Shown here: positions 37,004-46,152 of the stretch, in pieces
How the letters are laid out: the number at the start of each line of letters is the position of its first letter
How positions within the stretch are numbered: position 1 is the stretch's first letter
Origin: an uncultured archaeon
GTDB taxonomy: Archaea; Nanobdellota; Nanobdellia; Pacearchaeales; GW2011-AR1
Assembly (NCBI GenBank): GCA_903866625.1
Contig: CAIPOI010000006.1
Span: 1 to 64,000, forward strand
Length of the DNA stretch: 64,000 bases
Reading direction: 5' to 3'
Position numbers and translations under genes: made by a program
Notes under the pieces: generated by a model
Seen by the model: the letters and a program-made list of their open reading frames with translations, nothing else
The model's database searches: none
What the model was told of the DNA's origin: nothing

Positions 37004-38317
37004 ATGGATCAACAGATAATATACCTGGATAATGCTGCTACAACAAAAGTCGATGAAAAGGTTGTAAAAGCAATGCTCCCTTATTTTTCAGAAAAATATG
37101 GAAATGCTTCGTCTATGCATAATTTTGGAAGGCTTGCTAGAGAAGCCGTAGATAATTCTAGAAAAATCATTGCTAAATCTCTAAATGCAAATGAAGAAGA
37201 GATTTATTTTACTTCTGGGGGGACTGAAAGTAATAATCTAGCATTAAAGGGATTATTCTTGGCTAATAAAAGTTCTGGCAAAAATCATATTATCACTACA
37301 AAAATAGAACATGATTGTATTTTACAGACTTGTAGGTGGCTAGAAAAACAAGGAGCTAAAATAACCTATATTGACGTAGACAAACATGGATTAGTTAATC
37401 CCCTAGACATTACAAAAGCAATAACTCCAAACACCCTTGTAGTAAGTATAATCCAAGGCAATAATGAAATTGGAACCTTACAAGATACAGCAGAAATAGG
37501 CAGAATATGTAAATCTAAAGGAGTTTATTTTCATATTGATGCTTGCCAGAGTTTTACCAAGTCATTTATAGATGTTGAAAAACAAAATCTAGACCTAGTA
37601 ACAATTAATGCTCATAAAATTCATGGTCCAAAGGGTGTTGGAGCTTTATATGTAAGAAAAGGAGTAAATATACAAGCCATACAAAACGGAGGAGGACATG
37701 AACATGGTTTAAGAAGTGGGACTGAAAATGTTCCTGGAATTGCGGGGTTTGGTAAGGCTGTAGAAATTGCAGATAAAAAACAATTAAAAAATATAGAAAA
37801 ACTTAGAGATTATCTAATAAAGAATATTCTTAAGATACCTCGAACAAGATTAAATGGCGCAAGTAAAGAAAGATTATGTAATAATGTAAATATTTCATTT
37901 AGAGACATAGAAGGAGAAGCTATTGCAAGCCATCTTGAAAATTATGGCATCATTGTTTCAACAGGTTCTGCCTGTGCAAGCCATACACTAAAGAAGAGTC
38001 ATGTTTTGAGAGCGATAGGTTTAAATGATTTAGAAATAAATAGTTCTATAAGAATAAGTTTAAGCAAATTTACCACAAAAAAAGAAATCGATAAACTTAT
38101 TCGGGTTTTACCTAGTATAGTTAATACGCTTAGAACTATGAGCCCTGTTGCAAACAATCAAATAAATAGAAAAGGAGGCAAAATGACAAAGATAAAAGAT
38201 AAGTTTACAGAGTTTGCTGGATCTTTTAAAAATGAAGGCGAATTCGAAGAAGAACTTGAAGAAGAAGGGTTAGATCCTGAAGAAGTAGAAAATAAACATT
38301 TTGAAGAAGAGAATTAA
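37004..38317 (+). CDS. iscS: Cysteine desulfurase IscS/NifS with C-terminal acidic extension
   Basis: IYLDNAATTKVDEKV; NAHKIHGPKGVGALYVRKG; STGSACASHTLKKSHVL. Confidence 0.96.
   Translation: MDQQIIYLDNAATTKVDEKVVKAMLPYFSEKYGNASSMHNFGRLAREAVDNSRKIIAKSLNANEEEIYFTSGGTESNNLALKGLFLANKSSGKNHIITTKIEHDCILQTCRWLEKQGAKITYIDVDKHGLVNPLDITKAITPNTLVVSIIQGNNEIGTLQDTAEIGRICKSKGVYFHIDACQSFTKSFIDVEKQNLDLVTINAHKIHGPKGVGALYVRKGVNIQAIQNGGGHEHGLRSGTENVPGIAGFGKAVEIADKKQLKNIEKLRDYLIKNILKIPRTRLNGASKERLCNNVNISFRDIEGEAIASHLENYGIIVSTGSACASHTLKKSHVLRAIGLNDLEINSSIRISLSKFTTKKEIDKLIRVLPSIVNTLRTMSPVANNQINRKGGKMTKIKDKFTEFAGSFKNEGEFEEELEEEGLDPEEVENKHFEEEN
38183..38317 (+). CDS. Possible internally initiated 44-aa acidic peptide in frame with iscS
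   Basis: AAAGGAGGCAAAATG: consensus-like SD before in-frame ATG; MTKIKDKFTEFAGSFKNEGEFEEELEEEGLDPEEVENKHFEEEN. Confidence 0.5.
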   Translation: MTKIKDKFTEFAGSFKNEGEFEEELEEEGLDPEEVENKHFEEEN

Positions 38318-38320
38318 CAT

Positions 38321-38566
38321 ATGAAAACTAAAAGAAAAATCACCCCTAGTAAGAAGAGTGCTAAATCAAAAATAAATAAGAACTCTAGTTTTTCAGAATT
38401 GCTTGAAAAGCACCCGGAACTTGCACATACCCTATCAGAAGAGGGCATGCATTGTGCGGGTTGCCCATTTGCAGCTAGGGAAAGTTTAGAACAAGGAGCA
38501 TTAGCTCACGGGATTAATCCAGAAAAACTTGTAAAGAAATTAAATAAAAAGGTAAAGAAAAAATAA
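38321..38566 (+). CDS. DUF1858-like small protein
   Basis: SFSELLEKHPELAHTLSEEGMHCAGCPFAARESLEQGALAHGINPEKLVKKLN. Confidence 0.88.
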   Translation: MKTKRKITPSKKSAKSKINKNSSFSELLEKHPELAHTLSEEGMHCAGCPFAARESLEQGALAHGINPEKLVKKLNKKVKKK

Positions 38567-38567
38567 T

Positions 38568-38978
38568 ATGGAAAACGCACAATATGAAAAGAAAGTTATG
38601 AAGAGATTCTTTAATCCAAAATATGCTGGAGAAATAAAAAACCCCAGTGCGGTTGGACAGGTAGGAAATGCAGCCTGCGGAGATATCATGAGGGTTTTTA
38701 TTAAAGTTGAAGCCGATAAAAAAACTAAGAAAGAAAAAATCAAAGACATCAAATTCAAAACAATGGGCTGTGTTGCGGCAATAGCCTCCTCGGATGCAGT
38801 TTGTGAGATTGCCAAGGGAAAAACCATTAGTGATGCTAAAAAAATAACCAAAAAGGATATTTTGAAGAAGGTTGGAAAACTTCCACAGATAAAACACCAT
38901 TGTTCAATTTTGGGTGAAGAAGCTTTGTTAAAGGCTATAGAAAATTATGAACTAAGAACTAAACTTCATAAGGCTTAA
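38568..38978 (+). CDS. iscU: Fe-S scaffold IscU/NifU-N
   Basis: VGNAACGDIMRVFIKVE...KTMGCVAAIASSDAVCEIAKGK...KHHCSILGEEALLKAIENY. Confidence 0.95.
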   Translation: MENAQYEKKVMKRFFNPKYAGEIKNPSAVGQVGNAACGDIMRVFIKVEADKKTKKEKIKDIKFKTMGCVAAIASSDAVCEIAKGKTISDAKKITKKDILKKVGKLPQIKHHCSILGEEALLKAIENYELRTKLHKA

Positions 38979-39001
38979 AAACAAAAAATAAATCTAAAAA
39001 T

Positions 39002-39475
39002 ATGGAAAATAAGAAAGTAGGGTACTTAATCGAAGGAATTGCCTTAGCTATACTAGTTATAATATTTGCATTTAATCAAGGTTTAAGAAAAATAGTTGAT
39101 GCTACTTGTTCTCATGGGCCTAGCTGCACTATGTATGATACTATAAACCTTCAAACTTGGATAAGTCTTGCAGTGGTTTTAGTCTTAATTGCAATAGGTT
39201 TATTTTTAATATTTTCAAAACAAGAGATTAAAATTGTAAACAAAAAAGTAAAAGATGAAAAGAAAAAGATTAATTTAGATGGATTGGATGCTAAAGAAAA
39301 AGAAGTAGTAAAGTTAATTCAAGAATCTAATGGGGCAATATTTCAAGCAGAATTAATGGAAAAACTTGGTGTTGGAAAAGTAGGAATAACTAGAATGCTA
39401 GATAAGCTAGAAGCAAAACAAATTATAGAAAGAAAAAGAAGAGGAATGAATAATATCGTTGTTCTAAAGAGTTAA
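39002..39475 (+). CDS. Membrane-anchored winged-helix regulator
   Basis: Two N-terminal TM helices, cytosolic wHTH LDAKEKEVVKLIQESNGAIFQAELMEKLGVGKVGITRMLDKLEAKQIIERKRRG. Confidence 0.75.
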   Translation: MENKKVGYLIEGIALAILVIIFAFNQGLRKIVDATCSHGPSCTMYDTINLQTWISLAVVLVLIAIGLFLIFSKQEIKIVNKKVKDEKKKINLDGLDAKEKEVVKLIQESNGAIFQAELMEKLGVGKVGITRMLDKLEAKQIIERKRRGMNNIVVLKS

Positions 39476-39492
39476 TTATTAAATTTTAAATG

Positions 39493-39506
39493 TGAAACTA
39501 GTTTCA
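39493..39506. promoter_or_regulatory. Palindrome TGAAACTAGTTTCA upstream of Cys-rich protein gene
   Basis: Perfect 14-bp palindrome upstream of TATA (attataaaa). Confidence 0.45.
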
Positions 39507-39551
39507 TCAAAGAGGTTATAATAAGTTTTTTATTATAAAAATTAATTAAAA

Positions 39552-39576
39552 GAAGTTTCTTTATGAAAGAAGCTTC
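39552..39576 (+). promoter_or_regulatory. 10-bp hairpin GAAGTTTCTT-TATGA-AAGAAGCTTC in leader of Cys-rich gene
   Basis: Fully paired stem with one G-U, upstream of SD ACAGGAGGT. Confidence 0.5.
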
Positions 39577-39608
39577 AAGTAAGAAATTAAATGAAACAGG
39601 AGGTAAAA

Positions 39609-39914
39609 ATGAAAACATATACAATTATCGCAATCGCACTATTGCTTGTTGCTATTATAGCTGCAGGAGTTTATGCGATCAACCTTAAGGGGACAGATGT
39701 AGTAATAACTACTAAGAGCTGCGGAAGTGCTTCATGCAATGGAAGTTGTACTGCTGAAAATAATTGCGGTTCTTCAAGTTGCGGAGCTACAACTGGCGGA
39801 GCTTGTACTTGCGGCCAAGGTAGCTGTGGAGGTTCTTGTACAACAGGGAATACTTGCAGTTCAAGCACATGTGGAGCTAAAGTTGGCGGAAGCTGTGGTT
39901 GCAGTAAAGCCTAA
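39609..39914 (+). CDS. Secreted Cys-rich tandem-repeat protein
   Basis: SD CAGGAGGTAAAAATG; TM/signal then two about 30-aa repeats SCxGSCTxxNxCxSSxCGAxxGGxCxC. Confidence 0.75.
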   Translation: MKTYTIIAIALLLVAIIAAGVYAINLKGTDVVITTKSCGSASCNGSCTAENNCGSSSCGATTGGACTCGQGSCGGSCTTGNTCSSSTCGAKVGGSCGCSKA

Positions 39915-40032
39915 TTAAGATTTATTTGTTTTTTTATTTTTTTAAGAACGAGGAGTAAGCTTTAAAAATTGTCATTTTTTAACTCATTCGCCTAACGGGC
40001 GAAGATTTAAAAACCCCAATAATCAATAGATT

Positions 40033-40090
40033 TTGTCACACTACATCGTTAAACCCTTATTCTGGGCAAAAACGCATAGGTAGTAGACAA
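40033..40090 (+). promoter_or_regulatory. Putative structured leader upstream of rpL1 (possible autoregulatory site)
   Basis: Coaxial nested stems TTGTC/GACAA, ACTAC/GTAGT, CGTT/AACG, CCC/GGG with internal loops; TATA (atttaaaaa) upstream. Confidence 0.55.
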
Positions 40091-40121
40091 TTAAAGCTTA
40101 GAAAATAAACATAAGAAAAAC

Positions 40122-40766
40122 ATGACAACTAAAGAAAATTTTGTAAAAGCTATTCAAGAATTAAAAAAGCTTGAAGCAGAAAAGAAAGAACAAAGAAAGT
40201 TCACTCAAAGTATAGATTTAATTATAAACTTAAAAGATTATGATATAAAGAAAACAACTATTAACACTTTCGTTCTTTTACCTCATAAAATAAAAGAAAA
40301 GAAGATTGCAGGATTCTTGGAAAAGAAAAGCAATATTATTGATACAATTACAAAGGCAGAATTTGAAGATTTTAAGGATAAGAAAAAGATGAAGAAACTT
40401 ATCAAAGAATACGACTTTTTCATTGGAGCGGCTAAACTAATGCCGGCTATTGCAGCTACATTTGGTAGATATCTTGGACCTGCTGGAAAAATGCCTTCAC
40501 CCCAACTTGGCGTTGTTATGGCTGAAGATGAAAATTCAATAAAATCTTTAATGAAGAAAATTGAGAGTGCGGTAAAATTAAGAACAAAAGAGCCTACAGT
40601 TAAGGTGGTGATAGGAAAACAAACAGATAAGGATGAGGATATTGCTGAAAATGCGATTATTGTTTTTAATGAAGTTTTTAAAAATTTGCCTAAGGCAAGG
40701 GAACAACTTAAATCAGTTTTAATTAAATACACAATGAGCAAACCCGTAAAAGTTGCTTTACAATAA
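40122..40766 (+). CDS. rpl1: Ribosomal protein L1
   Basis: IGAAKLMPAIAATFGRYLGPAGKMPSPQLG. Confidence 0.96.
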   Translation: MTTKENFVKAIQELKKLEAEKKEQRKFTQSIDLIINLKDYDIKKTTINTFVLLPHKIKEKKIAGFLEKKSNIIDTITKAEFEDFKDKKKMKKLIKEYDFFIGAAKLMPAIAATFGRYLGPAGKMPSPQLGVVMAEDENSIKSLMKKIESAVKLRTKEPTVKVVIGKQTDKDEDIAENAIIVFNEVFKNLPKAREQLKSVLIKYTMSKPVKVALQ

Positions 40767-40778
40767 TTATAGAATAAT

Positions 40779-41567
40779 ATGGCAGATAAAAAACCAAAGA
40801 CACACGTTTCAGAAGAAAAAAAACAAGCAGTAAAGAATTTAGCTGAGAGCATAAAAAATGGAAAATGTATCATGCTTGTTTCTATTAAAAATATCCCTTC
40901 TTCACAATTACAAAAAATAAAAAAAGACTTAAGAGGAAAAGCTAAAATCGAAGTTGCTAAGAAAACTATTCTCGTAAGGGCTATTGATGAATCCAAAGTT
41001 GAAGAATTGCAAAAATTAAAAGAAAATATTCAAGAGGATATGGCTTTGCTCATCTCTGAAGATGATGGTTTTGAAATATCTGCTTGGTTAAATGATAATA
41101 AAAATCCAATTGGAGCTAAAGAAGGACAGGTAACTGATGTAGATATCAGTGTTGATGAAGGTCCAACCGAATTAGTTCCCGGCCCAGTTATTTCCGAATT
41201 AGGAAGTTTAGGATTACAAATTATGGTTGAAGATGGAAAAATCACAATTAGAAAATCTAAAGTAGTAGTAAAAAAGGGCGATAAAGTTACAGCTGCAGGA
41301 GCTTCAATCTTTCAAAAACTTGGAATAAAACCCTTTATGATTGGTTTAACACCTTTAGCTTTTTATGATGCCATCTCAAAAAAAGTTTATGTTGGAGTTA
41401 AAATTGATAAAAGGGCAAAACTTGCAGAATTCATTAGTGGTTTTGCAAAGGCAAAAGGTTTTGCTGTGTCTATTGCTTATCCAACTAAAGAGTCAATTGG
41501 AATGCTATTGGCTAAGGCTAACTCACATATGAACGCTTTAAATAAATTACAAAATAAAACTCAATAA
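40779..41567 (+). CDS. rpl10: Ribosomal protein L10 (P0)
   Basis: IKNGKCIMLVSIKNIPSSQLQKIKKDLRGKAKIEVAKKTILVRAI; GPTELVPGPVISELG. Confidence 0.95.
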   Translation: MADKKPKTHVSEEKKQAVKNLAESIKNGKCIMLVSIKNIPSSQLQKIKKDLRGKAKIEVAKKTILVRAIDESKVEELQKLKENIQEDMALLISEDDGFEISAWLNDNKNPIGAKEGQVTDVDISVDEGPTELVPGPVISELGSLGLQIMVEDGKITIRKSKVVVKKGDKVTAAGASIFQKLGIKPFMIGLTPLAFYDAISKKVYVGVKIDKRAKLAEFISGFAKAKGFAVSIAYPTKESIGMLLAKANSHMNALNKLQNKTQ

Positions 41568-41584
41568 AATTCGGGAGGAAAATA

Positions 41585-41872
41585 ATGGAATACATATACG
41601 CTGCTTTGTTATTACACAAGCTAGGTCAAACAGTTGATGAAGCTGGTTTGAAAAAAGTTATAGTTGCAGCTGGAGCTTCTTTCGATGAAGCAAAAGCTAA
41701 AACATTACTTGCAAGTTTAGCTGGTGTTGATATAAACAAAGAATTGGAAAATGCATCAGTCATGGCTGTAGCATCATCTGCTGGAGCAAGTGCTAGCGCA
41801 CCTGCTGAAGAAAAGAAAGAAGAAGTAAAAGCAGAAGCTGCCGCTGAAGGACTAAGTGCACTTTTCGGATAA
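41585..41872 (+). CDS. rpl12: Ribosomal protein P1/L12 (archaeal)
   Basis: MEYIYAALLLHKLGQTVDEAGLKKVIVAAG...EGLSALFG; SD GGGAGGA. Confidence 0.96.
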   Translation: MEYIYAALLLHKLGQTVDEAGLKKVIVAAGASFDEAKAKTLLASLAGVDINKELENASVMAVASSAGASASAPAEEKKEEVKAEAAAEGLSALFG

Positions 41873-42012
41873 AATCTTAATAATTTAGTTCAGAGTGCAC
41901 TTTAGCTAGTTTTAACACCGGCTTAGTCTAATCTGAATTATATTTGTTATATGTATTAACACCCTTCCTAATAGTAATTGAAAAAGTATAAAAATAAATC
42001 AACATTATTTTA

Positions 42013-42032
42013 CTGAGGTGTTAGCGCCTCGG
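42013..42032 (+). promoter_or_regulatory. Strong hairpin CTGAGGTG-TTAG-CGCCTCGG near the 5' end of predicted leader
   Basis: 8-bp stem (two G-U) downstream of TATA-like gtataaaaata, before ATG 42057. Confidence 0.4.
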
Positions 42033-42056
42033 AGCTATTTCTGAGAAAAATTTAAC

Positions 42057-42395
42057 ATGGCAGAGATAAACCTTAAAAAACTTCATAAGAAATTAAAAAG
42101 ATGGTTTAGTTATAATAGTTTAGAATATTCTTTAGCAGATAAGGTTCGTATTGATATATGGGCTAGAAAATATGCACCATGTTATTCAACAACTGTAGAT
42201 GCTACTAAAGATGGCAGTACACATGAGCTTTCAGTAATATTATTCAGTAAATTTCTTGAAGATTTTTGCAGAACTTCTGCCTTTGAAGAGAATGGATTTT
42301 ATAGCAGATTTACTCTCTTCCTAAAAAGAGCAGAAATACAAAAAGCTTATGAAGAAAATAGAAGGATTGAAGAGCTAGAGGTTTGGAGATACTAA
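42057..42395 (+). CDS. Hypothetical protein
   Basis: 112 aa. Confidence 0.6.
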   Translation: MAEINLKKLHKKLKRWFSYNSLEYSLADKVRIDIWARKYAPCYSTTVDATKDGSTHELSVILFSKFLEDFCRTSAFEENGFYSRFTLFLKRAEIQKAYEENRRIEELEVWRY

Positions 42396-42487
42396 AAATA
42401 AAAATTCTTAACTTCAATCTCTAAAAAAACTTCCCTCGCACCCGCATTTTTATATTATTTTCAAGAGACTTAAACGCAAATGCTCTA

Positions 42488-42569
42488 CGCCGCTGCCAGG
42501 AATCGAACCTGGATATCCTTGCGGAAACCGGTTCTCAAGACCGGCCGAGTACCATTGTCGCACAGCGGC
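42488..42569 (-). tRNA. tRNA-Ser (TGA)
   Basis: Long variable arm; anticodon loop CTTGAGA; acceptor GCCGCTG/CAGCGGC, discriminator G. Confidence 0.93.
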
Positions 42570-42650
42570 ATGCTGATAATAAAATGTTCGTTTCTACCTT
42601 ATTTAAGCTTAACTGATATGATAAAAATTTTGGGATATCAAATAATAGAA

Positions 42651-42980
42651 TTACATCCCTCTTTCTGCAACTAACTGGGCAGATCTTTCTATAACTGCTA
42701 AAACATACTCTGCAGTTTCAGCAAGAGCCAATGGAGTTTTGAGTTTAGATTTAATACTCACACCATAAGGAGATAATCCTGCTACTTCTAATGCTGAAAT
42801 CATATCCAGCTGAGCCCGAGTTTTATCTTCAAGAGGCAAAGCATCATAAGCTGCTTGATGTTGATGATATAACAATAAACCCTGAATTGTTCCATCTTCA
42901 GAAACGCCCTTGCTTTTTATATCATTAAGAATACTCTGATGTAAAATTCTAAAATCTTCATAAGAACCTTTATTTGCCAT
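42651..42980 (-). CDS. Hypothetical protein
   Basis: 109 aa. Confidence 0.6.
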   Translation of the reverse strand: MANKGSYEDFRILHQSILNDIKSKGVSEDGTIQGLLLYHQHQAAYDALPLEDKTRAQLDMISALEVAGLSPYGVSIKSKLKTPLALAETAEYVLAVIERSAQLVAERGM

Positions 42981-43075
42981 ATAGTTTTAATGATGAACTT
43001 ATATATAAACTTTATTGCAAAAGAGTATAAATTATCTCCCAAAAACCTTAAATACAAGCTTCTGCTAAAAGAAAT

Positions 43076-43441
43076 ATGAAAACACTAAGAGCAATAACAA
43101 TAGGGATTATTGTTTGGATAGCTATCTTCTTTGAAGTAAGTATTCTTATGTTTGGATTAAACCTATCTAACGGACCACTTTATTACTTGATTCACTATGT
43201 TTTTTCAGGATTATTAGTTGCTGTCTGTGCTGCTCTTTATTTTAGGAAAGTTCGTTCAGGATTAATTGAAGGAATCTTGCTGGGATTAGTATTATTAGCT
43301 ACGGGAATATTTCTTGATGCTGTAATAACCGTCCCCATATTTGTAAAAAATTGGTATTACTTCATAGATTCAAAACTTATCTTAGGTTATATTGAAGGAT
43401 TCTTAGTTGCAGTTCTTATTGGATTAATCAAAAAAAATTAG
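43076..43441 (+). CDS. Four-TM hypothetical membrane protein
   Basis: 121 aa; TATA-like cttaaata about 21 nt before ATG. Confidence 0.65.
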   Translation: MKTLRAITIGIIVWIAIFFEVSILMFGLNLSNGPLYYLIHYVFSGLLVAVCAALYFRKVRSGLIEGILLGLVLLATGIFLDAVITVPIFVKNWYYFIDSKLILGYIEGFLVAVLIGLIKKN

Positions 43442-43472
43442 TACCCATTAAATTCAAAAAATAAAAGTAGTT

Positions 43473-43781
43473 TTAATCTGCTCTTTTAAACCAACCAAAG
43501 AATCTACTAAAGAAACCCTTGCCAGCATTATCTTGAGCTGCAATTTTTGCAGCCATTTCATCATTATCTATTGTTTGATATTTTATAACAGGTTTATCTT
43601 GAATCTTTGGAGCTTGAGCAGCAAGTTGTTTATTAGCTATTTCAATTGATTTTTCAACAGTAGTTTTAGAATAGCCTTGGCTCAATAAAGAAAATCTTAG
43701 AGCATCCATAGTGTACCCCTTAGAAATATTCTTTTTTACATAATCTGCAAGTTTTTGATTTGTATTCTCTTGTGTTGGCAT
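43473..43781 (-). CDS. Hypothetical protein
   Basis: 102 aa. Confidence 0.55.
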   Translation of the reverse strand: MPTQENTNQKLADYVKKNISKGYTMDALRFSLLSQGYSKTTVEKSIEIANKQLAAQAPKIQDKPVIKYQTIDNDEMAAKIAAQDNAGKGFFSRFFGWFKRAD

Positions 43782-43858
43782 GCTTATTTATAATAATTAG
43801 AGTTTAAAAAGTTTATCTTAAAATAGTTGAAAATTTAAGTGACAAAAATATCTCAAAT

Positions 43859-44350
43859 TTATTCTAAAATTAACTCTTTACTCCCTGAACTTCCTTCTCG
43901 AGTTGTTCTATAAAATTTGGGATCATTCAGATAGTTATACCCTCTAAGACAAGGATAGAAATCTTCAGATTTTTCAGGTTTAGCAAAGTCAACTAAACCT
44001 TCTTTAACAAACCTTTTTAGATAATCTCCATAAATCTTTCTGGCTTCTAAAGAAAGAGGACTTAAAAATTGGTTTGCATGACTATTTCGAGGTATTTTTT
44101 CGTGACTTCCTACGGACTCCTGATAAGCTCGTTCTAATTCTTGCATTGCAGAAGAAGATTCTTGCAACAAAATTTGATAGATACAATGAATAACGTCTCC
44201 ATAAAGAACTAAATTTGATTGAAAATCTGCATGCTCACAAAAAAAAGAGTATATCTCCCTGTCTTTTTTCTTTGTTAATCCTGTTCTCTGACTCACCTTC
44301 AAGTCAATAGCCTTTTTAACTAGCTCCTGGGTTTTCTTGGCTTTTCCCAT
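43859..44350 (-). CDS. Hypothetical protein
   Basis: 163 aa. Confidence 0.6.
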   Translation of the reverse strand: MGKAKKTQELVKKAIDLKVSQRTGLTKKKDREIYSFFCEHADFQSNLVLYGDVIHCIYQILLQESSSAMQELERAYQESVGSHEKIPRNSHANQFLSPLSLEARKIYGDYLKRFVKEGLVDFAKPEKSEDFYPCLRGYNYLNDPKFYRTTREGSSGSKELILE

Positions 44351-44430
44351 TAATAATGGAGTAATTTAGAGTATATAATCATTTATTTAATAAAAAATAT
44401 ATTTAAAAAGTCCATTAGTTTAGATTAAAA

Positions 44431-46137
44431 ATGGTAGAGGTGTTAGTTGCAATTAGTTTTATTATAGGTATATCTGCTTTGTTAACAATTCTCGCGAGAG
44501 TCATAAAACAGCCCCCGATAATTGCTTATTTAATTGCAGGAGTTGTTGTTGGTCCACTTTTTTTAAATCTCATTAATGGTTCAAGTGATACTAGTTTAAT
44601 ACAAACTCTATCTCGAATCGGCGTTGCTTTTTTATTATTTATAGTGGGATTAAGTTTGGATTTTAGAGTTTTAAAAGAAATAGGAAAAACTTCTATTTTT
44701 GTAGGTATAATTCAGATAGTTCTGGTAGGAACTTTTGGTTATTTCTTGGCTAATTGGATGGGATTTGGAATAACTGGATCAGTTTATCTTGCAGTGGGAT
44801 TAGCTTTTTCTTCCACAGTAGTAGTTGTAAAAATTCTTTCAGATAAAAAAGAATTAGAAACCCTTCATGGAAGAATAGCTTTGGGTATACTTATTGTTCA
44901 AGATGTTGTAGCCGCTATTGCTTTGATGATTCTTCCGATGACACAAAATCTTTCAGAAAGTTCAAAACTATTATTCTTTAGAGAATTAGGAATCGCTATC
45001 GCTGTAATCTTCATGGTCTTCCTCTTATCTGCTTTTATATTTAATAAATTACTTGACTACCTTGCTAAAAGTCAAGAAGCCCTGTTTTTATTTGGGATTG
45101 CTTGGGCTTTAACTCTTGCAACACTATTTAGCAAACTTGGGTTTTCTATGGAGATTGGAGCATTAATAGCGGGTATGTCTCTAGCTTCTGGAGGTTATTC
45201 TTTTGAATTAAGTGGGAAAATGAAACCCCTAAGAGATTTTTTTGTAGTATTATTCTTTGTATTTTTCGGAAGCCAACTAAGTTCCGTAAACTCCGAGTTA
45301 ATAGTTCAAGCAGTTATCATTAGTGCTTTTGTTATAATTGTTAAACCACTTTTAACAATGATTGCGTTAAGAGTGTTTGGATATACAAAAAAGATAAATT
45401 TCTTAACTTCTATAAGTCTTGCTCAAATTAGTGAATTTTCTTTAATCATAGTTTTACTTGGATTTAATCTGGGGCAACTAACTCAAGAGGTGATGAATCT
45501 TTCAATTTTGGTTGCGTTAATAACAATTGCTATAAGTACCTATTTGATTAACTATTCAGATAATCTGACTAAATATATCTTAAAATTTAAATTTATGAAT
45601 ATTTTTGATGGCGGAATAAAATGTGACGATAAACACTTAGACAAAAATTACGATATAATGCTTTTTGGATATCATCGAGTAGGTTATAAGTTGCTTCAAA
45701 GATTAAAAAAAATGCATGAAAACTTTGTGGTAGTAGACTATAATCCTAATGTAGTAAAATCATTGAACAAGCAAGGAATTGATGCAATTTACGGAGATGC
45801 AGGTAATAAAAACTTTTTAGATGATCTGCCATTAAGCCGAACTAAAATGGTCATCTCTACTATACCTGAAGAATCTTCAAATCTTTTAATAATCCAGACT
45901 TTAAAAGAACTTAAATCTGATGCCGTTCTTATTATGACTGCTGAACAACCCCGACAAGCATTAGATTTATACAAGATTGGTGCTGATTATGTTATTATAC
46001 CACATCATCTTGGCGGATGGTATGCTTCAGAAATTATAGAGAAATATAAAAAGGACAAAAAGAAATATATAGAAATAGGAAAAAATCATTTACATGAGCT
46101 AAACAAAGCAAAAAATAGTTCAAATTTTAAAGAATAG
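44431..46137 (+). CDS. CPA2/KefB-type cation:proton antiporter with TrkA-N domain
   Basis: Multi-TM Na_H_exchanger region, then MLFGYHRVGYKLLQRLKKMHENFVVVDYNPNVVKSLNKQGIDAIYGDAGN. Confidence 0.93.
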   Translation: MVEVLVAISFIIGISALLTILARVIKQPPIIAYLIAGVVVGPLFLNLINGSSDTSLIQTLSRIGVAFLLFIVGLSLDFRVLKEIGKTSIFVGIIQIVLVGTFGYFLANWMGFGITGSVYLAVGLAFSSTVVVVKILSDKKELETLHGRIALGILIVQDVVAAIALMILPMTQNLSESSKLLFFRELGIAIAVIFMVFLLSAFIFNKLLDYLAKSQEALFLFGIAWALTLATLFSKLGFSMEIGALIAGMSLASGGYSFELSGKMKPLRDFFVVLFFVFFGSQLSSVNSELIVQAVIISAFVIIVKPLLTMIALRVFGYTKKINFLTSISLAQISEFSLIIVLLGFNLGQLTQEVMNLSILVALITIAISTYLINYSDNLTKYILKFKFMNIFDGGIKCDDKHLDKNYDIMLFGYHRVGYKLLQRLKKMHENFVVVDYNPNVVKSLNKQGIDAIYGDAGNKNFLDDLPLSRTKMVISTIPEESSNLLIIQTLKELKSDAVLIMTAEQPRQALDLYKIGADYVIIPHHLGGWYASEIIEKYKKDKKKYIEIGKNHLHELNKAKNSSNFKE

Positions 46138-46152
46138 TTGAAGTTTAAAGAT

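Noticed and set aside
39671-39918. 65-aa minus and 63-aa plus ORFs over the Cys-rich gene
   Set aside because: Shadow frames of a repetitive TGC/GGA-rich coding sequence
40283-40996. 237-aa minus-strand ORF
   Set aside because: Antisense to rpL1/rpL10; AT-rich shadow
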